Shown here one piece after another: positions 17,500-26,375 of a DNA stretch of 64,000 nucleotides. Both the position numbers and the translations under genes were made by a program. The notes under the pieces were generated by a model that saw nothing but the letters and a program-made list of their open reading frames with translations, made no database searches and was not told where the DNA came from. How positions within the stretch are numbered: the first letter of the stretch is position 1; every line of letters starts with the position of its first letter. The stretch is from an uncultured Candidatus Actinomarina sp. (GTDB taxonomy: Bacteria > Actinomycetota > Acidimicrobiia > Actinomarinales > Actinomarinaceae): contig CACOBL010000001.1 in the NCBI GenBank assembly GCA_902625455.1, positions 62,001-126,000 of the forward strand, written 5' to 3'.

Positions 17500-18482
17500 A
17501 ACTCCAAAGATTTAATATAGTCTACGATATTTTCAAGTGCTTCATAAGCTTCTTTGATTGGAAAAAATTGCCAGGCATGCCATACTCCATCCCAAGTTTG
17601 TAGTTGAACATTAGTATTCTTATCTTTTAATTTTTTAACGAATTCTATAGCGTCATTGTAAAGAAGTTCATCCCTACATACCTGAATAAGTACATCCGGA
17701 AAATTATCGACATCAGCATATACAGGAGATAATATAGGATTTTTTGTTCCATATTCACCGGCATAATATTCTCCTACTTCAAACATCCCCTCAATAATTA
17801 TTGTTACATCACTGTTTTTAAAAAACTTTTTATCCTCAAAATTATCGGATAGATCAAGCCAAGGAGATAAAAGTATGAGATTGTCTGGTTTTACAAAATA
17901 CTCTTTATCAACTACTAAACCTGTTGCAAGTCCTCCACCTGCAGATTCGCCTATCCAAATACTTTGATCATCCGGATGAAGGGTTCTTATAAAATCTACT
18001 GCAAGCTTTGCGTCTTCATGTGCAGCTGGAAAATTATACTCAGGACTCAGCCTATATTCAAAAAAATAAACAATTAGATTTGAATCATTTGATATTTGTG
18101 AAATAAGATTTTTATGAGAGGTGATACTTCCAGCAAAATATCCTCCTCCATGAAAATAAATTCCATATTTATCTTTACTTGAATTTGGTGGTGTAAATTT
18201 GTAAATTTTAACTGGTCCATCTTTAATTTCTTCGAGTACAACATTGGAATTATAATCATGTAACTTTTCACCTGAATTATTTAAATTTGCTCTTGAGTCA
18301 AGTGCATAATCTAAACGATCTTCAAAAGTAGGATTTTTTTTTGTGACGTCAAGCCTTAATCGGTCTTTAATTTTCCTGAGCTTTAAAATTTTTAAATACA
18401 AGGGTGTTCTCATAAATATTGGAAGATTTGGGATAATTTCAATAGTAAATTTTTCTAAAAGTTTAGCTAAAATTGATATCAC
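17484..18482 (-). CDS. Alpha/beta hydrolase, hormone-sensitive-lipase type esterase
   Basis: A 332-residue hydrolase. YFHGGGYFAGS is the HGGG oxyanion motif of the HSL (acetyl-esterase/lipase) family. WIGESAGGGLATG holds the nucleophile Ser in G-x-S-A-G. LLSPWLDLSD, the DE-containing VCRDELLYNDA (acid) and VWHAWQFF (catalytic His) complete the triad in order. The first 35 residues are hydrophobic and basic and may form a membrane-associating helix. The substrate, presumably a short-chain ester, is unknown. It is monocistronic, between two plus-strand genes. Confidence 0.85.
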   Translation of the reverse strand: MISILAKLLEKFTIEIIPNLPIFMRTPLYLKILKLRKIKDRLRLDVTKKNPTFEDRLDYALDSRANLNNSGEKLHDYNSNVVLEEIKDGPVKIYKFTPPNSSKDKYGIYFHGGGYFAGSITSHKNLISQISNDSNLIVYFFEYRLSPEYNFPAAHEDAKLAVDFIRTLHPDDQSIWIGESAGGGLATGLVVDKEYFVKPDNLILLSPWLDLSDNFEDKKFFKNSDVTIIIEGMFEVGEYYAGEYGTKNPILSPVYADVDNFPDVLIQVCRDELLYNDAIEFVKKLKDKNTNVQLQTWDGVWHAWQFFPIKEAYEALENIVDYIKSLEFHSSK

Positions 18483-18521
18483 ACTTTAATTATACACCTT
18501 TGGTTCAAAACAAAAAAAATA

Positions 18522-18527
18522 TATAAT
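18522..18527 (+). promoter_or_regulatory. -10 element for a probable leaderless transcript
   Basis: TATAAT ends six bases before the ATG at 18534, with TTGGTT about 16 bases upstream as a weak -35. Initiation at the usual distance would place the 5' end at the ATG itself, so the mRNA is probably leaderless. Confidence 0.55.
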
Positions 18528-18533
18528 GGGTTG

Positions 18534-19607
18534 ATGTCAAATCAACTTGGAACAATAGCAATACTAGGATCTGGTGAGACTAGTCCTAATTTAGTTGCTG
18601 TACATAGAAAGCTTTTAGAAAAACTACCTAAGCCAACAAAAGCATATATGCTAGATTCACCATTCGGTTTCCAAGAAAATGCTGACCAACTTGTAGAAAA
18701 GATTCAAGATTTTTATGATAAAAGTTTAAACATAAAAATTGAATTAGCATCATACAGAAACTTAGAAGAGTTGGATACAAAATCATTCTTTAAAACAATA
18801 TCTTTATTAGAAAAAGCAGATTTTATATTTGCTGGTCCTGGTAGTCCAAGTTACGCAAGTAAGCTGTGGGTCAATAATGAAATTAAAGAAACATTATCTA
18901 ATCATATTAATAAAGGTGGGAATGCGCTCTTTGCAAGTGCTGCAGCAACAACATTGGGAGAAAACACTTTACCTGTTTATGAAATATATAAGGTTGGCAT
19001 AGATCCATACTGGGAAGAAGGACTTAATTTACTTAGCTTGTACGGACTGTCATGTACTGTAGTTCCTCACTTTAATAATAAAGAAGGAGGAAATCACGAT
19101 ACTAGTTTTAGTTATGTAGGAAAAAATAGGGTAAATAAATTAATGGAGATTAAGTTCTCTAATCTTCTTGGTATTGATGAACATACAGCATTAATAATTT
19201 CAGGAAAAGAAAATACCTTTGAAGTTTACGGACTTGGTCAAGTAACAGTTATTAATAAAAATGAAACTATAGAATTTAAATCGGGAAAAACTTATGATTT
19301 AATTACTTTACAGAATCATCTAAGTAAAAACTATGAAGAGAAACCATCTGAAAAAAAACAAGAAAATACAAAAGACATATTTAATGATACTTTGAAAAAA
19401 ATTGCAAATCTTGAAATACAGATTGAGGAAAACGAAAGAAATAGCAAAATATTCAATGAACTAATTACTCAATTAGTTGATTTAAGATTGAAACTTAGAA
19501 ATGAAAAAAATTATGAAATGTCTGACATAATAAGAGATATTCTTGAATCATCTAATATTCAAATTGAAGACTCAACAGACAAGATCGAGTGGAAAATTAA
19601 AGATTAG
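18534..19607 (+). CDS. S51-like (cyanophycinase-type) domain fused to CysRS-type C-terminal domain
   Basis: A 357-residue protein in two parts. Residues 1-250 resemble peptidase S51/cyanophycinase-like proteins: IAILGSGETSPN at the start, MLDSPFGFQEN, FIFAGPGSPSYA, and FASAAATTLGE, where the Ser sits at the nucleophile-elbow position but GA of the usual SAGA is replaced by AA. After a charged, probably coiled linker (about 260-305), the last 45 residues (LVDLRLKLRNEKNYEMSD through IEDSTDKIEWK) look like the C-terminal end of cysteinyl-tRNA synthetase ('r.ard.ALaD.IRd.L...gi.leDt..gt.W'). The function is unknown. ATG at 18534 is chosen over TTG 18531 because of promoter position. Confidence 0.75.
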   Translation: MSNQLGTIAILGSGETSPNLVAVHRKLLEKLPKPTKAYMLDSPFGFQENADQLVEKIQDFYDKSLNIKIELASYRNLEELDTKSFFKTISLLEKADFIFAGPGSPSYASKLWVNNEIKETLSNHINKGGNALFASAAATTLGENTLPVYEIYKVGIDPYWEEGLNLLSLYGLSCTVVPHFNNKEGGNHDTSFSYVGKNRVNKLMEIKFSNLLGIDEHTALIISGKENTFEVYGLGQVTVINKNETIEFKSGKTYDLITLQNHLSKNYEEKPSEKKQENTKDIFNDTLKKIANLEIQIEENERNSKIFNELITQLVDLRLKLRNEKNYEMSDIIRDILESSNIQIEDSTDKIEWKIKD

Positions 19608-20418
19608 CTTTTGGGTAGTGACCTAAGATAATGAATTCCTTTGAAACCTCTTTTATTCCCTCTAAAAGTTGAGTTTGAATGTTTAAATTATTTAATTCAT
19701 AATCAATATAAAACTTATACTCCCAAGGTCTCCCTAATATTGGTCTTGATTCGAGTTTAGTTAAGTTAATATTTAGATCACTAAAGATGTTAAGCGCTTT
19801 AAGTAATGAGCCTGGTTTGTCATCTGAAATAAGAACAGATGAAAACTTATTATTTTCTTTCTTTGATTCTATTTTTTCATTACCAATTAATAAAAATCTA
19901 GTGAAGTTTTCTTCATGGTTTGAAATGTTTTCTTTAAGAATTTTAAATCGTTTGTCATTTTTAAAATGTTCCCCCGCAATAGCGGCCGTATTAGTATCTT
20001 TTGTTTCTAATATCTCAAAAACGCTTCCTGCGGTGTCAAAAACTGGGGTTATTCGTAATTTTGAATCTTGTAAAAATTTACTACATTGTTGTAATGCCTG
20101 TGGATGCGAAATTACGTGAGTTATATCATCAAACTTTGAACCTGAAAGACCAATTAGGGTATGATTAATCTTTTTAATAAATTCTCCAAATATCTCTAAC
20201 CCACTTTCAATTAATTCTTCATATGCTTCATTAACAGTACCTGCAATTGAATTTTCAACTGGTAGAAGACCTTGACACTTTTCACGGCTAACTATATTTA
20301 TTAATTCTGTAAAACTTTTACACGCCACAAATATATATTCTGAAAATTCTTTTTTCAATAACTCCTCTGAATAGGAACCTTCTGAGCCTTGGTACGCAAT
20401 CGTTAAATTAGTTGTCAT
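19597..20418 (-). CDS. pheA: Prephenate dehydratase
   Basis: Converts prephenate to phenylpyruvate. This 273-residue, monofunctional PheA has no chorismate mutase domain. IAYQGSEGSYSEELL is the N-terminal signature, LLPVENSIAGTVNEAYE a substrate segment, and NFTRFLLIGNE carries the catalytic Thr of the TRF motif. A C-terminal ACT domain (about 185-270) includes ESRPILGRPWEYKFYIDYE, whose ESRP is the Phe-binding motif, so feedback inhibition by phenylalanine is likely. It is the last gene of the aro operon, overlapping aroQ by 11 bases, and converges on the S51-like gene with an 11-base overlap. Confidence 0.95.
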   Translation of the reverse strand: MTTNLTIAYQGSEGSYSEELLKKEFSEYIFVACKSFTELINIVSREKCQGLLPVENSIAGTVNEAYEELIESGLEIFGEFIKKINHTLIGLSGSKFDDITHVISHPQALQQCSKFLQDSKLRITPVFDTAGSVFEILETKDTNTAAIAGEHFKNDKRFKILKENISNHEENFTRFLLIGNEKIESKKENNKFSSVLISDDKPGSLLKALNIFSDLNINLTKLESRPILGRPWEYKFYIDYELNNLNIQTQLLEGIKEVSKEFIILGHYPKANL

Positions 20419-20845
20419 TTATATAATCCAATGCTTGAAAATAACCTTCTATTCCCTCACCAATTATTGAAATCTCACAAAATTCTGAAATTAAGTTATA
20501 TTTTCTAAAATTTTCGCGTTCTTGAATATTTGAAATGTGAACTTCAATCACTTTACTTTGTCTACTTAATGAATTTATTGCATCTCTTAAAGCGATACTT
20601 GTGTGGGTAAAAGCACCTGGATTGATTATCATCCAAGAGTTAGGTGAATCATGAATTGATTGAATATAATCAACTAATTCACCTTCAATATTTGATTGAA
20701 AATTTTCAATTTCCATATTTAATTCTTCTGCTTTTTCAAGAAGTAGCCCTGAAAGAGTTTGAAAATTAGTTGTACCATATTTCTCTACTTCTCTAATTCC
20801 AAGAAAATTTAGATTTGGACCATTAATAATATATATTTTTTTAAT
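20408..20845 (-). CDS. aroQ: 3-dehydroquinate dehydratase type II, AUU start
   Basis: Third step of the shikimate pathway. Read from ATT at 20845 the product is 145 residues, the normal family length, and begins [20 protein letters not shown]. This contains the NGPNLN signature and the catalytic Arg and Tyr (R in GIRE, Y in EKYG). Later motifs are NPGAFTHTSIAL (His) and VIEVHISN with its His. The first ATG (20716) would drop 43 residues including the catalytic Tyr, so it cannot be the start. No ATG, GTG or TTG exists upstream before an in-frame stop. GAGGTGAT, an eight-base match to the 16S tail, ends five bases before the ATT, and the ATT overlaps the aroB stop as ATTAA. Confidence 0.92.
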   Translation of the reverse strand: MKKIYIINGPNLNFLGIREVEKYGTTNFQTLSGLLLEKAEELNMEIENFQSNIEGELVDYIQSIHDSPNSWMIINPGAFTHTSIALRDAINSLSRQSKVIEVHISNIQERENFRKYNLISEFCEISIIGEGIEGYFQALDYINDN

Positions 20846-21833
20846 TCTGAATCACCTCAATTACTTCATTAAATGTCAAGTTAATTACTTTTGGATTACC
20901 TATTTCATACAGCAAAACTATATCCACATTTTCTTCACTACTTTTTTTGTCATGTTTTAATATTTCGATTAATTTTTTAGAATTAGATAAAAAATTATAC
21001 TTATAATTGTATTCAATTTTGTTTAGGTAGTTTAAATAAGAATTAATAATATCTTTTGGTAAACCTAACTGTTCTTTTGAAATTAATAATTCATAGTAAA
21101 TACCCATTGCGACTGCTTGTCCATGAGTTACTTCATAATTTGAATCTTTCTCAATTATATGACCTACCGTATGTCCAAAATTTAATAATTTCCTTTTATT
21201 TCCCTCTAAAAAATCTTCATTAACAATATTCATTTTTACATTGATACCCTGTTTTATTGTTTCAAAATCCACATTGAAACCAGCTTGCGTAATCATTGAA
21301 TTGAATATTTTTTCGTTTGCTATCATTCCATGTTTAATTAATTCAATAAGTCCGTCTTTATAATTATCTATATGTAAGGTATCTAATAATTCATAACATA
21401 TGATTACTCTCTCTGGGAGTGTAAATGTACCAATTTGGTTCTTACCATATGAATTATTAAAACCATTCTTTCCTCCATGCGATGCATCTACCATTGATAA
21501 AAGTGTTGAAGGAACAAAAGAAAATGATATTCCTCTTTTAAATGTGCTTGATGCAAATGCACACACATCTAATAAAACTCCTCCACCAATAATTACAATT
21601 TCACTTGATCTGTTTAGATTTTGTTCAAAAAGTAAATCCCAAATTTTTTCTACTGAAGTTAAATTTTTCGTATCTTCATTGATGTCAAAATAAAAAACCC
21701 TTGCATTAACTTTTTCATCAATATTAATATCAGTTAAATTTGAATCGATAATAAAAAGAGTATCACTTTTGTAATTTGAATTTAAATACTCGATTAGACC
21801 AGAATTAGTTTCCAAATATATATTATTTGTCAT
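20841..21833 (-). CDS. aroB: 3-dehydroquinate synthase
   Basis: Cyclises DAHP to 3-dehydroquinate, using NAD and a divalent metal. The 330-residue product has [20 protein letters not shown] (NAD-binding), [20 protein letters not shown] with [13 protein letters not shown] with the metal-binding Glu and [13 protein letters not shown] with metal-binding His residues. The usual GGGV.gD is GGGVLLD here. I chose ATG at 21833 (MTNNIYLET), giving an 11-base overlap with aroK, rather than a start 14 codons upstream. Its last codons carry the Shine-Dalgarno of aroQ. Confidence 0.94.
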   Translation of the reverse strand: MTNNIYLETNSGLIEYLNSNYKSDTLFIIDSNLTDINIDEKVNARVFYFDINEDTKNLTSVEKIWDLLFEQNLNRSSEIVIIGGGVLLDVCAFASSTFKRGISFSFVPSTLLSMVDASHGGKNGFNNSYGKNQIGTFTLPERVIICYELLDTLHIDNYKDGLIELIKHGMIANEKIFNSMITQAGFNVDFETIKQGINVKMNIVNEDFLEGNKRKLLNFGHTVGHIIEKDSNYEVTHGQAVAMGIYYELLISKEQLGLPKDIINSYLNYLNKIEYNYKYNFLSNSKKLIEILKHDKKSSEENVDIVLLYEIGNPKVINLTFNEVIEVIQN

Positions 21834-22326
21834 TTTTTTCATCCAAAATATTGAGTATTGATTGCACAACATCATTTAAGCTAGATTTAGTAATTTTTGA
21901 ATTCAAATTTTCATATCTTAATTTTCTATTATTAAATAAATTTTTAGCAAAATCGTACCCCTGCTTTGCCAACGGCCTATCTGAATTTTGAATTCTTGGC
22001 CACAATGTCTCAAATTCTTCTTCTATATATATACCTGTTTGATTATTTAATATAAATTTATAAATATTGTCATTTGTTAATGCACCAGCACCTAATGCGA
22101 CGAGTTTGTATTCAGGTTCAATAAGAAAAAACTCTTTCTCTTCCAGCTCACGGAAGTAACCTTCACCATTTTTTTCAAAGATGTCTTTGATAGGACCATG
22201 CTTTTCTTCAATAGATGTATCTAAATCTAAGCAAGCAAGTTCAGTCTTTTCTATTATTTTTTTTAAGATGGTAGATTTACCTACGCCCATAAAACCAGCT
22301 AGGTAATAACATTTATTCATTTTCAT
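21823..22326 (-). CDS. aroK: Shikimate kinase
   Basis: Phosphorylates shikimate at the 3-OH. The 167-residue P-loop kinase has [18 protein letters not shown] (Walker A), a DLDTSIEEK segment (the DxD that binds Mg and shikimate), [13 protein letters not shown] with shikimate-binding Arg, [11 protein letters not shown] in place of the usual GGG, and SDRPLAKQG as the lid. It overlaps aroC by 14 bases if the first ATG (22326) is used; the ATG two codons later (22320) is equally possible. Confidence 0.93.
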   Translation of the reverse strand: MKMNKCYYLAGFMGVGKSTILKKIIEKTELACLDLDTSIEEKHGPIKDIFEKNGEGYFRELEEKEFFLIEPEYKLVALGAGALTNDNIYKFILNNQTGIYIEEEFETLWPRIQNSDRPLAKQGYDFAKNLFNNRKLRYENLNSKITKSSLNDVVQSILNILDEKNDK

Positions 22327-23494
22327 ATTTCATATTCCAATTTTTATTTGAAAGTGAAATATCATCAATCGTAAATTCTTGAAGTTTCACAACTCGGTCA
22401 TGAATTTCTTGCTTAGAGTCTCCACCAGTCTTTTCTAATAATGCATTTAATAAATCAATTGAAAACACACTTTCGAATATTGGAACTGCTCTTGGTACAG
22501 CGCATGTATCAGATCTTTCATAATTTGTTTCTGTTTCTTCCTGTTCTGCAAGATTTACACTTTTAATTGGTGTCAAAGTTGTACTTATTGGTTTTAAATA
22601 ACTCGTAACAACAATGGGCTCTCCGGTTGTCATTCCGCCTTCAAAACCACCAAGGTTATTAGTGATTCTCTCAACTTTTTTTTCATTTAGAATAATTTGA
22701 TCTTGCACTTCTGTTCCAAATTTTTTTGAAGAATCAAATCCATTTCCAATTTCAACTGCCTTTACACTCTGTACTGACATCATTGATGAAGATATAGTTG
22801 CATCAAGTTTTCGATCATAATGTACATAGCTACCACAAGCAGGAGGAAAATTTAAAGCTATGCAAGTTATTGAGCCTCCTAGTGTATCTTTTTTCTTTCT
22901 TGCAGATTTTATTTCATCAATCATTAATTTACTTGTCTCTTCATCAGGACATGAAACTTCTGAATTATTAACGGAATTTCTCAAATCTTTTTCATTTATT
23001 AAACTTGATACATCAAGTTCTTGCTTTCCTATGGAAGAAACAAAACCAACTATAGAAATATTTAATTGTTCTAGGGTTTGGTGAGCTATAGCACCAACTG
23101 CACATCTTATTGCAGTTTCACGAGCACTGGCTCTCTCTAAAGCGATCCTTATGTCTTCGTGATTATATTTTAATGTACCAATAAGGTCAGCATGGCCTGG
23201 ACGAGGCACAACAAAAGGTTCTATATCCTTATTTTTCCAATTATTCCAATCTTTGTTGATGATTTTTAAAGCAATTGGTCCGCCAGTACTTTTGTTATTC
23301 ACCACTCCAGAGGAAATTAATACCTGATCTTTTTCAATATTCATTCTTCCTCCAGAACCAAGGCTTTTTTGCCTTCTAGATAAAAAACTATCGATGTATT
23401 CTTTTGTGATTGTAAAATTAGATGGAACACCCTCCAAAATTGCAGTAAGTTCTGGTCCATGACTTTCGCCAGCAGTAAGATATCTAATTCTCAT
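22313..23494 (-). CDS. aroC: Chorismate synthase
   Basis: Final common step: EPSP to chorismate with reduced FMN. The 393-residue protein begins [19 protein letters not shown], containing signature 1 with its His. [13 protein letters not shown] and [19 protein letters not shown] hold signature 2 and FMN contacts, and [15 protein letters not shown] with the later [13 protein letters not shown] signature 3. All are intact. It overlaps aroE by 11 bases upstream and aroK downstream. Confidence 0.97.
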   Translation of the reverse strand: MRIRYLTAGESHGPELTAILEGVPSNFTITKEYIDSFLSRRQKSLGSGGRMNIEKDQVLISSGVVNNKSTGGPIALKIINKDWNNWKNKDIEPFVVPRPGHADLIGTLKYNHEDIRIALERASARETAIRCAVGAIAHQTLEQLNISIVGFVSSIGKQELDVSSLINEKDLRNSVNNSEVSCPDEETSKLMIDEIKSARKKKDTLGGSITCIALNFPPACGSYVHYDRKLDATISSSMMSVQSVKAVEIGNGFDSSKKFGTEVQDQIILNEKKVERITNNLGGFEGGMTTGEPIVVTSYLKPISTTLTPIKSVNLAEQEETETNYERSDTCAVPRAVPIFESVFSIDLLNALLEKTGGDSKQEIHDRVVKLQEFTIDDISLSNKNWNMKYENE

Positions 23495-24278
23495 TTTTTA
23501 GCCTTTCTGTAATGTTATGGTACACATCTTCAATGTTGATTTCTGAATCTGTCCAAATGTTAAATGAAGCAACTGCTTGTGTAATTAACATCTTTAATCC
23601 ATCAACTTTTATAACTTCATCTGAAAATTTGCTTAAAAAGTTTTTATTGACGTTATAACCAAGATTAAAGAATACTTCTAAATTATTAAATCTATCATAT
23701 GGGATTGATAATTCATCATTTTCAAATGGTGGCATGCCGATGGGTGTTGCATTGATTAAAATATCTATTTCAGGGGCTATATCATTTAGTTGGTCGTAAG
23801 AAATCGAATTTGAATTTGCTTGTCTCGATACTAATGTAACTTGGTTTTGCTTTTGAAATAAATATTCAATAGTTTTTGCACTTCCACCACTACCCAGAAT
23901 TAAAAACTTTTTATTTATAATTTTTTCATATATTGAATCTAAAGTATTGCTTATCCCATACACATCAGTGTTGTATGCATAAATGTTATTATCTTTTAAT
24001 TTAATTGTGTTGCAAATACTCAAGTCTTTAACGTTTTGTTCGGAAATAAAATTATCAAGATTTCCTATTAAGTTAACCAATTTACTTTTATAAGGCACAG
24101 TAACGTTATAACCATCTAATTTGGCATTAATATTTTGAATAATATGTTTGTTAATATTTTCAAGTGGAATCTTGTCATATCTTACGTCTATTCCTAAAAA
24201 CTCACCTAAGAATTCATGAATTATTGGTGAATAAGTCTTTTGAAGAGGCCACCCTATAATTCCAAGATTAAGATTCAT
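23484..24278 (-). CDS. aroE: Shikimate dehydrogenase
   Basis: NADP-dependent reduction of 3-dehydroshikimate. In 264 residues it shows LGIIGWPLQKTYSPIIHEFL (Ser of the SxS region that binds substrate), GYNVTVPYKSKLV with the catalytic Lys, FLILGSGGSAKTIEYLF (dinucleotide-binding glycine loop), INATPIGMPP and a late DGLKMLITQAV. I chose ATG 24278 (MNLNLGIIG), which overlaps the aroA stop, rather than the ATG four codons upstream. Confidence 0.94.
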   Translation of the reverse strand: MNLNLGIIGWPLQKTYSPIIHEFLGEFLGIDVRYDKIPLENINKHIIQNINAKLDGYNVTVPYKSKLVNLIGNLDNFISEQNVKDLSICNTIKLKDNNIYAYNTDVYGISNTLDSIYEKIINKKFLILGSGGSAKTIEYLFQKQNQVTLVSRQANSNSISYDQLNDIAPEIDILINATPIGMPPFENDELSIPYDRFNNLEVFFNLGYNVNKNFLSKFSDEVIKVDGLKMLITQAVASFNIWTDSEINIEDVYHNITERLKNEN

Positions 24279-25545
24279 AGTTTGCTCCAATTTTTATCAG
24301 ATCATCAAAAAAACTAGGATACGAATCGTTTATACATTCGATATTGTCTGCTTTAATTCCAGAATTCAAACATATATTTGCAACAACTGCTGTCATTGCA
24401 ATTCTATGATCATTAAAGGTAGCCACATTCCCACTTTTTAAATTCTGTTTTCCTTTAATTTCGAATCCATCTTGATATGTGGTTATCTCACCACTTAATT
24501 CCATAATAAATTTTTCCATTGCTAATAATCTATCTGATTCTTTAATTCTCAGTTCTTCAGCTCCAGTTACTTTTGTTATGCCTTGAGCTTGAGATGCTAG
24601 AAGCAAAAATATAGGTATTTCATCAATCATGTCAGTTATTTCAGAATTTTTAATTTCAACTGCTGTTAGTTTTGATTTTTTTACGACTATATCACCTACA
24701 GGCTCATTTTGAATATTTTCTATATTTTCAAGAACAATGTCAGCATTCATTTTTTTTAAAATTTTTAAGAATCCGATTCTTCTTTCATTCAGTAAGACAT
24801 TCTTAATAGTGACTTTTTTTCCTGATAAAAGTCCTATTGAAATTAAAAATGCAGCAGATGAAGGGTCGCCTGGAACCAAATAATCTAAAGAATTTAATTC
24901 ATTTACAGGTTCTATTGTGGAGTTATTACCAAGTCGCACTACGTTGACTCCCATGAGATTAAGCATTCTTTCTGTATGATCTCTAGTTGGTATTAATTCT
25001 GAAATAGTTGTTGGGACTTTGTGATACAAACTTGCCAAAATTAAACTACTTTTTACTTGTGCGCTTGGTTTAGTTGATTGAATATTTTCAAAACTATAAT
25101 TTTTTGGTTTTATTTTTAGCGGAAGCTTTCCTTCATTGCTCAAAATTTGAGCACCTTTACTTACTAATGGATCAATTACCCTACTCATTGGCCTTTTATT
25201 TAATTGGACGCTTCCAATAAGTTCACTCTCAAAGTTTTGTTTAGAAAGTAGTCCAATAAGAAGTCTCGCGGTAGTACCTGAATTAATAGCATTTAGAGGC
25301 TCCTTAGATTTCTTTAATCCACTTAAACCAACTCCAGTAATTTCAAGATTATTATCTAAAGTCTCATTAATTTCCACACCTAAATTTTTAAAAATATTTA
25401 TTGTTGCTTTTGTATCACCAGAAATCAGAACATTAGATAATCGTGATTTACCATTAGCTATCGATGACAAGATAATTAATCTGTGCGAAATAGATTTATC
25501 ACCTATTAGACTTATCTCACCTTTTATTCTTCTTATTAACTTAAT
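24268..25545 (-). CDS. aroA: 3-phosphoshikimate 1-carboxyvinyltransferase (EPSP synthase), AUU start
   Basis: Joins PEP to shikimate-3-phosphate. From ATT at 25545 the product is 425 residues, the usual length, and opens with IKLIRRIKGEISLIGDKSIS followed by HR. GDKSISHR is the essential PEP/S3P-binding motif with catalytic Lys and Arg. The first conventional start (TTG 25470) lies after it and would make a dead enzyme. Upstream of ATT the frame closes at a TAA (25561-25563) with no ATG, GTG or TTG between. GGGGAG lies five bases before the ATT. Later motifs include NSGTTARLLIGLL, LVPGDPSSAAFLI and KESDRLLAMEKF. It overlaps tyrA by 10 bases. Confidence 0.92.
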   Translation of the reverse strand: MKLIRRIKGEISLIGDKSISHRLIILSSIANGKSRLSNVLISGDTKATINIFKNLGVEINETLDNNLEITGVGLSGLKKSKEPLNAINSGTTARLLIGLLSKQNFESELIGSVQLNKRPMSRVIDPLVSKGAQILSNEGKLPLKIKPKNYSFENIQSTKPSAQVKSSLILASLYHKVPTTISELIPTRDHTERMLNLMGVNVVRLGNNSTIEPVNELNSLDYLVPGDPSSAAFLISIGLLSGKKVTIKNVLLNERRIGFLKILKKMNADIVLENIENIQNEPVGDIVVKKSKLTAVEIKNSEITDMIDEIPIFLLLASQAQGITKVTGAEELRIKESDRLLAMEKFIMELSGEITTYQDGFEIKGKQNLKSGNVATFNDHRIAMTAVVANICLNSGIKADNIECINDSYPSFFDDLIKIGANYES

Positions 25546-26375
25546 TTTCTCTCCCCAAATTTATTTGCCAATGCTCTTCGCCATTCGACAGTCTTCGATA
25601 AATAATTAATCATTACCTTTTCATCTTCGATCAAAATAATTTTTTCTAATTCTGAAATTAAATCTCTAACTAAATCTTTTACATTTAAATCGTTTGTTAA
25701 ATACATATCAGATATCATATTTGGAGATGTTCGTGAAAGCCTTGTTGCCCCATCAAAACCTCCTGATGCTAAATCAAGCAGCTCATCAATGTCGTGTTTC
25801 TGCATAGCAGTAGAGACCAAAGCAGAACTTAATATATGAGGTAAATGACTTGTCAAAGAAATTAATTCATCATGTTTTTTTGGATTGATCCATATTGGCT
25901 TTGAATTAATTAATTCAACAAAATCTAATGCAATTTTTTTTGCATCATTTGTAGAACTTTCAGTTTCGCATAATAAAAAAGGTGCTTGGTTATACATTTC
26001 AGGCATTGGATCCCAAGTTTGATTATCAGCAATACCACATAGTGGATGGCCACCAATTGAAGGTATTTCTAATTTATTCATATTTTTGCAAATAATCTCT
26101 TTTGTACCTCCCAGATCAATTAAAACTTTTGAATTGATTTCAATCATATCTTTCTTTAAAAATGAAATTATTTCATTAATAGGCATTGCAAGAACTGTTA
26201 AGTCATAAATTGAGTCTTCATTGTGAGTTAAATTTATTGCTTTATAATTTAATGCTCTTTCATAATTATTTTTAGAAATATCTTTTCCGCTAACTTTTAT
26301 GCCTTTTTCGACTAATTTAATTCCTAAGTTGGTACCCATTAACCCTAAACCAATAATATGAACTTCTTTAATCAT
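25536..26375 (-). CDS. tyrA: Prephenate dehydrogenase
   Basis: Oxidative decarboxylation of prephenate (or arogenate) toward tyrosine. The 279-residue monofunctional protein starts VHIIGLGLMGTNLGIKLVEK, a GxGxxG Rossmann motif, with KDIS at the cofactor-discriminating position. SIGGHPLCGIADN is the substrate motif corresponding to HPMaG. LTSHLPHILSSALV holds the catalytic-region His, and GFDGATRLSRTSPNMISDM is the usual C-terminal segment. There is no fused mutase and no ACT domain, so tyrosine feedback probably acts on AroF and by attenuation. It directly follows aroF. Confidence 0.92.
   Translation of the reverse strand: MIKEVHIIGLGLMGTNLGIKLVEKGIKVSGKDISKNNYERALNYKAINLTHNEDSIYDLTVLAMPINEIISFLKKDMIEINSKVLIDLGGTKEIICKNMNKLEIPSIGGHPLCGIADNQTWDPMPEMYNQAPFLLCETESSTNDAKKIALDFVELINSKPIWINPKKHDELISLTSHLPHILSSALVSTAMQKHDIDELLDLASGGFDGATRLSRTSPNMISDMYLTNDLNVKDLVRDLISELEKIILIEDEKVMINYLSKTVEWRRALANKFGERKLS

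Noticed and set aside
20408..20716. A truncated 102-residue aroQ starting at ATG 20716, or a frameshifted pseudogene
   Set aside because: The same frame continues upstream with a perfect N-terminal motif and a strong Shine-Dalgarno before ATT 20845, so the gene is intact with an unusual start.
24268..25470. aroA starting at TTG 25470
   Set aside because: This start would remove GDKSISHR, which carries catalytic residues, and there is coding-quality sequence in frame for 25 codons upstream.
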